DNA of 5,089 nucleotides from an uncultured Lachnospiraceae bacterium (lineage in GTDB: Bacteria; Bacillota; Clostridia; Lachnospirales; Lachnospiraceae): assembly GCA_910589635.1 (NCBI GenBank), contig CAJUTD010000040.1, positions 20,930-26,018 of the forward strand, in the 5' to 3' direction. Positions 1 to 5,089 of the stretch are shown here, one piece after another. Both the position numbers and the translations under genes were made by a program. Positions within the stretch are counted from its first letter, which is position 1. The number at the start of each line of letters is the position of its first letter. The notes under the pieces were generated by a model, which made no database searches, was not told the DNA's origin, and saw nothing but the letters and a program-made list of their open reading frames with translations.

Positions 1-1077
1 CGCGCCATCCGACGTAAAGTCCCCGGTACTCACCAAAATCTGCGTAATGACGCCGCTGACTGTGGCCTTTACTTCTCCCTGTGCAGTCTGTAGGGCAAGA
101 AGCTTATTTAACGCCAGCTCCTGCTGCTGCCTTGTAATCTCATTTTGTTTCTGCGTACTGTCCTCCGCGTTCTGAGGCTTTGCGGCATCTTCCAAGGCTC
201 TCACCGCTGACCGAATATTGTCTGTCCGCGCAGAGACCGCAGCGTCATAAGCCGCTTTCGCTTCCGCTGCCGCCTGCTCAAGCGCCTGTTTTTCTGCTTC
301 CCTGTCCGCCGCATTGCCATCAGGCGCCCCTTGATTACCCGCTTCGGGGGAACCATCTGTTTTAGCCTCCTCCTGTCCTGGCTCCTCCTTTTTGTCTGTG
401 CCATCCTCTTTATCCACGCCATCCACTTTGCCGCTATCCTGTCCCTTTCGCAGTTCGTCTCCTGCCAGTTCCCTGGCTTGTGCACCGCTGCTACCCTCTG
501 CCATATTGTCATTGCCTGCTGCACTGCCGCTGCCCTCTGCCGCGCTGCTGTTATCCTCTGCCGCGCTGCTATTGATATAATTCTGTAATGCCTGCTGTGC
601 TTCCTCCCAGGCTCTTTTCGCCTGTGCTACCGACAAATCTCCCTCGGATACCGCCAGGTTATAATCCTCCTGCGCACGCTTTTGGGCAGTTTGGCGGTTA
701 CTTTGTTCAAATGCTTTGGCATTGGCCACGTCCTGATTTTGCAGTTTTGTCTTCTCCAACTCCTGCTGCGCCGCCAGAATTTGCTCTTCCAGTTCCTCCA
801 TGTCCAGGCGAAACAGCACTTCCCCTGCTTCTACAGACTGTCCCTCCCGCACGCAGATTTCTTTTACCCGTTGGCCGCTCTTTGTATATATGGCAGCCTC
901 CTGCCCGGCCTCTACCCTGCCGCTTGCCTTTACTTTATGCTCAATGCTCCCTGTGGTTATTTTTACCGTGTCAACACGCGCCATGGAAGCTCCGCTCACC
1001 GCCCTGGATAAAATAGTAAAGATAAGCATCACTGCCAAAAAACCGCCGAATAGTTTGATTACTTTCTTCCTGTCCAT
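1..1077 (-). CDS. HlyD/MacA-like membrane fusion (efflux adaptor) protein, 3' end outside the window
   Basis: The frame is open for 359 codons from the ATG at 1077-1075 to the window edge, so the C-terminus is missing. Seen: a short basic N-terminus (MDRKKVIK), one hydrophobic anchor at about residues 8-24, then a lipoyl-like half domain at about 44-95 with 'VKASGRVEAGQ' and 'VREGQSVEAGEVLFRLD'. A Gln/Glu/Ala-rich helix follows at about 95-167, then a Ser/Gly/Ala/Asp/Glu low-complexity stretch at about 170-257. A second Ala/Glu/Gln-rich helix spans about 258-335, and the second lipoyl half begins at 'KATVSGVITQILVSTGDF' (about 337-354). This half-lipoyl, helix, helix, half-lipoyl order is the HlyD/AcrA/MacA adaptor fold. 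Family knowledge: in Firmicutes such proteins are membrane-anchored on the outer face and usually work with MacB-like ABC exporters. It starts 23 bp after the MalG-type permease with a good ribosome binding site, so it is probably co-transcribed. Partner and substrate cannot be seen here. Confidence 0.88.
   Translation of the reverse strand, partial: MDRKKVIKLFGGFLAVMLIFTILSRAVSGASMARVDTVKITTGSIEHKVKASGRVEAGQEAAIYTKSGQRVKEICVREGQSVEAGEVLFRLDMEELEEQILAAQQELEKTKLQNQDVANAKAFEQSNRQTAQKRAQEDYNLAVSEGDLSVAQAKRAWEEAQQALQNYINSSAAEDNSSAAEGSGSAAGNDNMAEGSSGAQARELAGDELRKGQDSGKVDGVDKEDGTDKKEEPGQEEAKTDGSPEAGNQGAPDGNAADREAEKQALEQAAAEAKAAYDAAVSARTDNIRSAVRALEDAAKPQNAEDSTQKQNEITRQQQELALNKLLALQTAQGEVKATVSGVITQILVSTGDFTSDGA
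307..570 (-). other. Low-complexity acidic insert within the adaptor hairpin
   Basis: This stretch encodes about residues 170-257 of the adaptor. It is dominated by Ser, Gly, Ala, Asp, Glu, Asn and Lys, with almost no aromatic or large hydrophobic residues (for example 'SSAAEDNSSAAEGSGSAAG' and 'KVDGVDKEDGTDKKEEPG'). It lies between the two predicted coiled-coil arms, where the turn at the hairpin tip would be. It is probably disordered; this is inferred from composition only. Confidence 0.75.
535..570 (-). repeat. Two perfect 15-bp direct repeats with a 21-bp period inside the adaptor gene
   Basis: The 15-mer AGCAGCGCGGCAGAG (minus strand) occurs at 556-570 and again at 535-549, separated by 6 bp. 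Each copy encodes SSAAE, giving seven-residue units SSAAEDN and SSAAEGS, followed by a looser third unit, GSAAGND. The period is a multiple of three, so copy-number change would keep the reading frame. Confidence 0.85.
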
Positions 1078-1083
1078 ACGCAA

Positions 1084-1092
1084 TTCCTTTCT
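1084..1092 (-). promoter_or_regulatory. Ribosome binding site of the adaptor gene
   Basis: The minus strand reads AGAAAGGAA. Its AAAGGA core (1085-1090) ends 7 nt before the ATG at 1077, which supports that start over the internal ATG codons at adaptor residues 17 and 32. The internal starts would cut into or remove the membrane anchor. Confidence 0.7.
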
Positions 1093-1100
1093 GTTTCAGA

Positions 1101-2030
1101 TTATTCCTTGACGGCTCCCGCCATAATTCCCTGTTCCAAATAATCCTGCCCTCCCAGAAACACCAAGATTGCCGGGAGAAACGTAACCACAGACGCCGCA
1201 AACGCTATGCCCGATTTGTCAATGCTTGTGATATCCGGCAGGAAAATAGACAACGGAAACAAGCTCTTATCTTTCAGAAATGTCATTGGCTGCTCAATCA
1301 AGCTCCAGTATTCTAAAAATCCCAAGACCATACAGGCAATAATCCCGGAAGAGCCAATCGGCAACGCAAGGTACAAAAACAACTGCCACTCTTTCGCCCC
1401 ATCCAGTTTTGCGGATTCAATCAGGCTGTCGGGTATTTCCGTAAAAAAACGGTACATGATAAACACCGGAAATGTCGAAAAGACACCCGGAAGTATAATG
1501 CCCCAAAGGCTGTCTGTGAGGCCGAAAAAATCCAACACCAGATAATCCGAAAGCATCAGCACCTGAAACGGCAGCAGCATCAAAATCATATAGAGTAAGA
1601 AAAATCCCTTTTTCCAGGGAAAATCATACTTGGCAAAGCCCCACGCCGCCATCGTTCCTACGATAAACTGCCCGATAAGGACGCCAAATGTTATCTTCAT
1701 TGAATTCCAGAACATTACGAAAAACTCCGGCGAGTCCAAAAACAATTCCACATAATGCTGTAACGTCGGAAACATCGGCAGAGGCGGAAATTGTGCATAG
1801 CCATTTTTTCCTAAAATCACTGCACCCAGATAACTTTTCAACTCATCATTTCCCATCAGTGAACCTGAAATCAGAAATACAATCGGGTACAGCACAATCA
1901 GCGCCAACGCTGCCAGGAACAGCCACAATATCATACGTCCCGGACGAACGGCTGCCCGCCTGCCTTTTATTTTTATCCTGTATTGTTTGCAATATTTTTT
2001 CATACCCGGCATATTCCTTTCTTTTTTCAC
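1101..2030 (-). CDS. Carbohydrate-type ABC transporter permease, MalG/UgpE family
   Basis: A 309-residue integral membrane protein, slightly long for the family because of a basic N-terminal extension. Hydrophobic segments lie at about residues 34-56, 106-134, 142-163, 174-195, 226-243 and 275-293, the six-helix MalG pattern. The cytoplasmic coupling loop that docks on the ATPase is visible at about 205-225: 'ESAKLDGAKEWQLF', then 'LALP', matching the EAA-loop pattern ExAxxDGA...P with Ser in place of the first Ala. The C-terminus 'LEQGIMAGAVKE' is the usual MalG-type ending. The predicted GTG start at 2030 overlaps the upstream permease stop in a GTGA arrangement. In-frame ATGs at 2012 and 2003 are alternative starts, and AAAGGAAT lies just before 2012. 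It should form a heterodimer with the upstream permease in the cytoplasmic membrane. The substrate is not determined; the CUT1 sugar family is the best guess. Confidence 0.93.
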   Translation of the reverse strand: MKKERNMPGMKKYCKQYRIKIKGRRAAVRPGRMILWLFLAALALIVLYPIVFLISGSLMGNDELKSYLGAVILGKNGYAQFPPLPMFPTLQHYVELFLDSPEFFVMFWNSMKITFGVLIGQFIVGTMAAWGFAKYDFPWKKGFFLLYMILMLLPFQVLMLSDYLVLDFFGLTDSLWGIILPGVFSTFPVFIMYRFFTEIPDSLIESAKLDGAKEWQLFLYLALPIGSSGIIACMVLGFLEYWSLIEQPMTFLKDKSLFPLSIFLPDITSIDKSGIAFAASVVTFLPAILVFLGGQDYLEQGIMAGAVKE

Positions 2031-2908
2031 GCTTTACTGTCCCATGCCTTCTGCAAAAGCATAATTAATGCCAGCAGTACCGCGCTTTCCATCACTGCCG
2101 CCGCTGCCATCTTGTCAAAAGAAAAAGCACGGAACCAGTTATTGAACAAATGCTGCATCATATAAATACTCTCGTGAGGATAATCGCCGGCCACCAGGTA
2201 CGCCTCCCGAAACACCTTAAAAGAATTGAGAAATGACAAAACCGTGATGGTATAGAGCGATGACTTGAGATTTGGAAGGGTAATATAGAAAAAACACTGC
2301 CGCTCCCCGGCGCCATCCACCCTGGCTGCCTCATAGATGTTCGAGGAGATTCCGGCAAGCCCCGCCATCCAAAGGACAATATCATATCCTAGATTTTTCC
2401 AAATATAACTGATAAACAAAATCCAAAATGCGCTCCCGGAATTCATCCAGTCGCTTCCGACAATGTTGAGGCCGCTCAGCCAATGGTTCACAAGCCCCTG
2501 GGAATGAAAGAGAAGGCGCCACACCAAGGCTACCGAAACTGCCGGCAGCGCCATCGGCATCAGAAACGCGCTTTTGATGCTCCTGCCATATTTGCTCTTA
2601 TACAATGTTACCGCACAAAGCAGCGCAACAATAATCAACACCGGGATGCAAACCAAGGTAAACAGAAGCGTATTCTTCACGGCAAGCCGAAAGGCAGTGT
2701 TCTCCAGCACGGTTTTGTAATTTAAAAGCCCCACAAAGCGGTTGTCAACCGCTCCTAAAAAGGAACGGCGGACAACGTCTGCATAAGGCAGGAGATAGAA
2801 TACCATAACTCCCAGAAAACTCGGCAATATCCACAGGAATCCCCGCATATTTTTATGGGTCTTATTTTTTTGCCTTTTCACAAAAACTTTCTTGCTTATC
2901 CTCTGCAT
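2027..2908 (-). CDS. Carbohydrate-type ABC transporter permease, MalF/UgpA family
   Basis: A 293-residue membrane protein, the usual length for a UgpA/LacF-type permease. A basic leader of about 22 residues (MQRISKKVFVKRQKNK) precedes the first helix at about 23-41. Further hydrophobic segments lie at about 80-101, 112-133, 160-182, 218-236 and 264-286. The EAA coupling loop is clear at about 193-212: 'EAARVDGAGERQCFFYITLP'. The conserved early motif 'WILPSFLGVMVFYLLPY' is typical of the family. It is the first half of a permease pair with the downstream MalG-type gene, joined by a 4-bp overlap that suggests translational coupling. The ATG at 2908 is preferred, with a weak AGGTAG six bases upstream (the adjacent ATG-proximal bases are AAT). 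The next Met (residue 21) would begin right at the first helix and has no visible ribosome binding site. No ATPase gene accompanies the pair in this window. Confidence 0.94.
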   Translation of the reverse strand: MQRISKKVFVKRQKNKTHKNMRGFLWILPSFLGVMVFYLLPYADVVRRSFLGAVDNRFVGLLNYKTVLENTAFRLAVKNTLLFTLVCIPVLIIVALLCAVTLYKSKYGRSIKSAFLMPMALPAVSVALVWRLLFHSQGLVNHWLSGLNIVGSDWMNSGSAFWILFISYIWKNLGYDIVLWMAGLAGISSNIYEAARVDGAGERQCFFYITLPNLKSSLYTITVLSFLNSFKVFREAYLVAGDYPHESIYMMQHLFNNWFRAFSFDKMAAAAVMESAVLLALIMLLQKAWDSKA

Positions 2909-2972
2909 ATTCTACCTGTTCTTTCTCTAAGATTTTCTGCCAATTCTCTGCATATCCTACCTGTTCTTCCCC
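2901..2972 (-). repeat. Imperfect tandem duplication over the MalF-type gene's translation start
   Basis: On the minus strand, bases 2972-2946 and 2927-2901 match at 24 of 27 positions with a 45-bp offset. Both copies contain GAACAGGTAG, then G or A, then ATATGCAGAG. Weaker similarity extends further upstream with a 1-nt indel (CAGAAATTTC at 2983 against CAGAAAATCT at 2939). The downstream copy holds the ribosome binding site and ATG of the permease. The upstream copy holds a second, equivalent ATG. Confidence 0.8.
2927..2953 (-). other. Possible 8-codon upstream mini-ORF (MQRIGRKS)
   Basis: The upstream copy of the duplicated start region carries an ATG at 2953-2951 with the same AGGTAG-like sequence before it. 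It reads MQRIGRKS and stops at TAG (2929-2927), 18 bp before the real permease ATG. The permease itself begins MQRISKKV, so the mini-ORF looks like a duplicated and then broken copy of the gene start. Whether it is translated cannot be known from sequence. It could act as a leader or coupling element, or be a silent scar. Confidence 0.35.
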
Positions 2973-3012
2973 TGAAATTTCTGTAATCAAACACCCTGTT
3001 GCAGCCTAATAT

Positions 3013-5089
3013 TTATTCTGCCAGATACAGATTCACCTTCTGTATAATGGCTGCCGCACCTTCCTCGGGGCTTTGCTCCCCTTTGAGTACCTTTTCTCCC
3101 TCTTCTACGGCCGCCTCCTTTATCACATCGTCCTGTAACGCCGGAGTCGTCAGCGATTCCACAAGTTCTGTCAGCTTGGCAATCTCCTCTTTAGGGGTTG
3201 GCTCCATGGGATAACTAAGTGTTTCATCCAAATCTGAACCGCCAACAGCAATGAGGTCTTCCTTGCCTTCATACTGATGTCCGTCTATTACGCTTAGAAA
3301 CGCTTCTCTCTCCACCGGGAAACCGCCGAATTGCGAAATTTTTTGCGCCCCTTGGGAAAACAGGTATTTGACAAATTCCTCCGCCATTTCCGGCTGTGCG
3401 CTCTTGCTGCTGATACCCATAACCATAAATGGCACAAATACATGGTCCGCCTGTCCCGGCATCAAATCTATACTGCCGTTTTCCAGCTTCTCATTTACCG
3501 CCTGCTGCATTCCATAATCCATACTTTTGTATAAGCCGAAATTTGTGTTGCATTTTCCATATGCCAAATTAAACTCTCCTTGAGAGAAACCGGTATCTTC
3601 TTCCACTTCCGTGCCTGCGCCTTCCATCGTGACGCTCATTTGCATACCATCGTCTTGCTGGCTGCTGTCATATTCCCCATATGCATTTTTCAGCTTCGCC
3701 AGAAATTCTGTAATCTTTGCCTCGTCCAATGTCTTGTCTTCCTTCTGCCATGCTGCGCCGCAGGTATACCAGAACTTTTCCACTACCGTTTTCGGCTGCA
3801 TGTTCGCCATGGTATCTTTGCGTTCCATAAATGTATTAAAATCTTCCCCTGGCGTAAAATACGCGCTGCCAGCCTGCATCATAGGTATCTTAAACCTTGC
3901 CGGGACTGCGCACATCTGCCCATTTTCATCCTTATAGGCATTCAAAATATTCTCAAAATAACTGCCGCCGCTCTCCTTGAACAGTGCGCTCAAATCTTTG
4001 AGCACGCCTTTCTCGATATATGTCTCCACCGGCATTCCATCCAAAAGCAGCACATCCGGGCCATTGCCTGCCATGATTTCCGTTGTCAACAGCTTTAATG
4101 CATCGGAGACCGTCATCCCATTTTCCTCCGAAAGCGCAGCCTGATAATTCACATACACATCCACATGCTCTTTCTGGAAGCGGCTGATAGACTGACGGAT
4201 TTCCTTGTTGTCATAGAGCGAATATAATTTCAGTTCTTTATCCGGCTTGGCCGGAGTGTCCGCGGAATAGGAATACTTTAACACACAAACCCCTGTCGCA
4301 GAGGAAGCGTTTGTATCATTGGCCGCCACCAGCAGATTCTGCTCGTCAATCATTGCTAAGGCAATCGGGTAAAACGCCGGCGCTCCCAGCGAATTCATAT
4401 TGCCGTCTATCAACTGTTCCATCACGCTTCCGCCAAATTTGTAGTGGTACAGGCCGCCTCTGGAAAGATTGTAAATACTCTCCCCACTATCCAACGTATC
4501 AACTGCACTGAAAAGGCCATTTTCCGAGCCGCCTTGATTCAAAGCCTCGTCAGACGGTTTCTGTTCCCCGGTCTGTAAATCGTAACAAAGCACTTGTGTC
4601 TCATCCTGCGCAATCAAGGTATTTCCCACAGCATGTATCTCAAACACGCTCGTATCCGAATCAAGCTCATAAATATGCTTCACACTGCCGTCGGAAACAT
4701 TTATCTGATACACTTTCCCGGGACCGTCTTGCAGCAACGCCCAATCGTTTCCCGGAAACAGCAATTTCGTAACTATATTGGATAACTGTCCTGCTTCCTG
4801 CTCTCCTTCCTCTTTCGGAAGCTCAAAGGACATCTTATTTGCCTTTCCATCCTTGTCTAAAAGATAGAGGACCGGATGGATACCATCGGATAAAATTTCA
4901 TTATATGCGCATATTACCTGACCGCCCGGGGATATGGCTGCATAATCCATCCAGCCATTTTCCGTTTCCTGTACTTCTGCCGGCAGATCATATATGCTAT
5001 TCCAGGTTTTGCCGCCGTCCGTCGATTCCCAGACGCCAGACTTCCCATTATCCCCATCCGAACCAACGATACGCAGGCTCCCCTCCTCC
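3013..5089 (-). CDS. Extracellular solute-binding protein with N-terminal beta-propeller-like region, 5' end outside the window
   Basis: The frame ends at TAA (3015-3013) and runs open to base 5088, giving 691 visible residues. The ATG at 4950 is internal, because 46 more in-frame codons precede it and read like protein. These include an Asp-box, 'STDGGKTW' (5025-5002), the S/TxDxGxTW motif of BNR/sialidase-type propellers. Up to about residue 275 there are repeated blade-like strands such as 'VYQINVSDGSVKHIYEL', 'VLCYDLQTGEQ' and 'GLYHYKFGGSV'. From about residue 284 ('KELKLYSLYDNKEI', near 4236) the protein becomes a family-1 ABC substrate-binding domain. It has 'LTTEIMAGNGPDVLLLDGMP', 'YIEKGVLKDLS', a late 'FGGFPVEREAF' and the usual helical end 'EEGAAAIIQKVNLYLAE'. 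It presumably captures a solute outside the cell for the two permeases downstream (104-bp gap). A signal peptide or lipobox would lie outside the window. Plain binding proteins have roughly 400-450 residues, so this one is much larger than usual. The ligand is unknown. Confidence 0.9.
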   Translation of the reverse strand, partial: EEGSLRIVGSDGDNGKSGVWESTDGGKTWNSIYDLPAEVQETENGWMDYAAISPGGQVICAYNEILSDGIHPVLYLLDKDGKANKMSFELPKEEGEQEAGQLSNIVTKLLFPGNDWALLQDGPGKVYQINVSDGSVKHIYELDSDTSVFEIHAVGNTLIAQDETQVLCYDLQTGEQKPSDEALNQGGSENGLFSAVDTLDSGESIYNLSRGGLYHYKFGGSVMEQLIDGNMNSLGAPAFYPIALAMIDEQNLLVAANDTNASSATGVCVLKYSYSADTPAKPDKELKLYSLYDNKEIRQSISRFQKEHVDVYVNYQAALSEENGMTVSDALKLLTTEIMAGNGPDVLLLDGMPVETYIEKGVLKDLSALFKESGGSYFENILNAYKDENGQMCAVPARFKIPMMQAGSAYFTPGEDFNTFMERKDTMANMQPKTVVEKFWYTCGAAWQKEDKTLDEAKITEFLAKLKNAYGEYDSSQQDDGMQMSVTMEGAGTEVEEDTGFSQGEFNLAYGKCNTNFGLYKSMDYGMQQAVNEKLENGSIDLMPGQADHVFVPFMVMGISSKSAQPEMAEEFVKYLFSQGAQKISQFGGFPVEREAFLSVIDGHQYEGKEDLIAVGGSDLDETLSYPMEPTPKEEIAKLTELVESLTTPALQDDVIKEAAVEEGEKVLKGEQSPEEGAAAIIQKVNLYLAE

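Noticed and set aside
201..524. Minus-strand open frame of 107 codons rich in Arg, Lys and Gln
   Set aside because: It is an out-of-frame reading of the adaptor's low-complexity and coiled-coil region. The true frame is continuous through it, with the domain order expected for an HlyD-type protein.
588..1016. Plus-strand open frame of 142 codons
   Set aside because: It lies wholly opposite the continuous adaptor reading frame. Its Pro/Leu/Cys-rich product has no recognisable domain, as expected for the antisense of an Ala/Gln/Glu-rich gene.
1078..1100. Separate promoter for the adaptor gene
   Set aside because: The gap is only 23 bp and is largely occupied by the ribosome binding site. No -35/-10 pair was identified.
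2909..3012. Terminator or attenuator between the binding protein and the permeases
   Set aside because: I saw no GC-rich stem followed by a T run on the minus strand. The only palindrome noted is the 8-bp GAAATTTC, too small to count.
3580..4098. Plus-strand open frame of 172 codons
   Set aside because: It is antisense to the well-supported binding domain. Its His/Cys/Leu-rich translation resembles no family.
4950..4950. ATG at 4950 as the start of the binding protein
   Set aside because: The frame stays open for 46 more codons to the window edge and includes a clean Asp-box. The sequence after 4950 has no signal peptide, which an extracellular binding protein needs.

Overview
All four genes lie on the minus strand and read from high to low coordinates, like one operon entering at base 5089 and leaving at base 1. 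Three signs suggest an anaerobic, Gram-positive gut-type Clostridia (Lachnospiraceae-like) organism. The carbohydrate-type ABC genes are tightly packed, there is a membrane-anchored HlyD-type adaptor, and the solute-binding protein carries a beta-propeller. The assignment comes from protein style and is not proven. There are no RNA genes, mobile elements, CRISPR arrays or convincing terminators.

Layout in transcription order. (1) 5089-3013: a large extracellular solute-binding protein, missing its N-terminus at the window edge. An Asp-box/beta-propeller-like region is followed by a family-1 (sugar-type) binding domain. (2) 2908-2027: a six-helix permease of the MalF/UgpA type. A 45-bp-offset imperfect tandem duplication covers its ribosome binding site and start codon and creates an 8-codon mini-ORF just upstream. 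(3) 2030-1101: a MalG/UgpE-type permease that overlaps the previous gene by 4 bp. (4) 1077-1: an HlyD/MacA-like membrane fusion (efflux adaptor) protein, cut off at its C-terminus by the window edge. It runs open to base 1, so it has no stop codon in view.

Genes 1-3 make up the receptor and channel of a CUT1-type ABC importer. No ATPase is present, so one would come from a shared MsmX/UgpC-like protein or from outside the window. Gene 4 belongs to export systems, normally MacB-like ABC exporters, and starts only 23 bp after the MalG-type gene. The most interesting point is therefore an operon that seems to join an importer-type module with a sensor-like propeller receptor to an exporter-type adaptor. 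The adaptor's coiled-coil hairpin also carries a long, acidic, low-complexity insert of about 88 residues.
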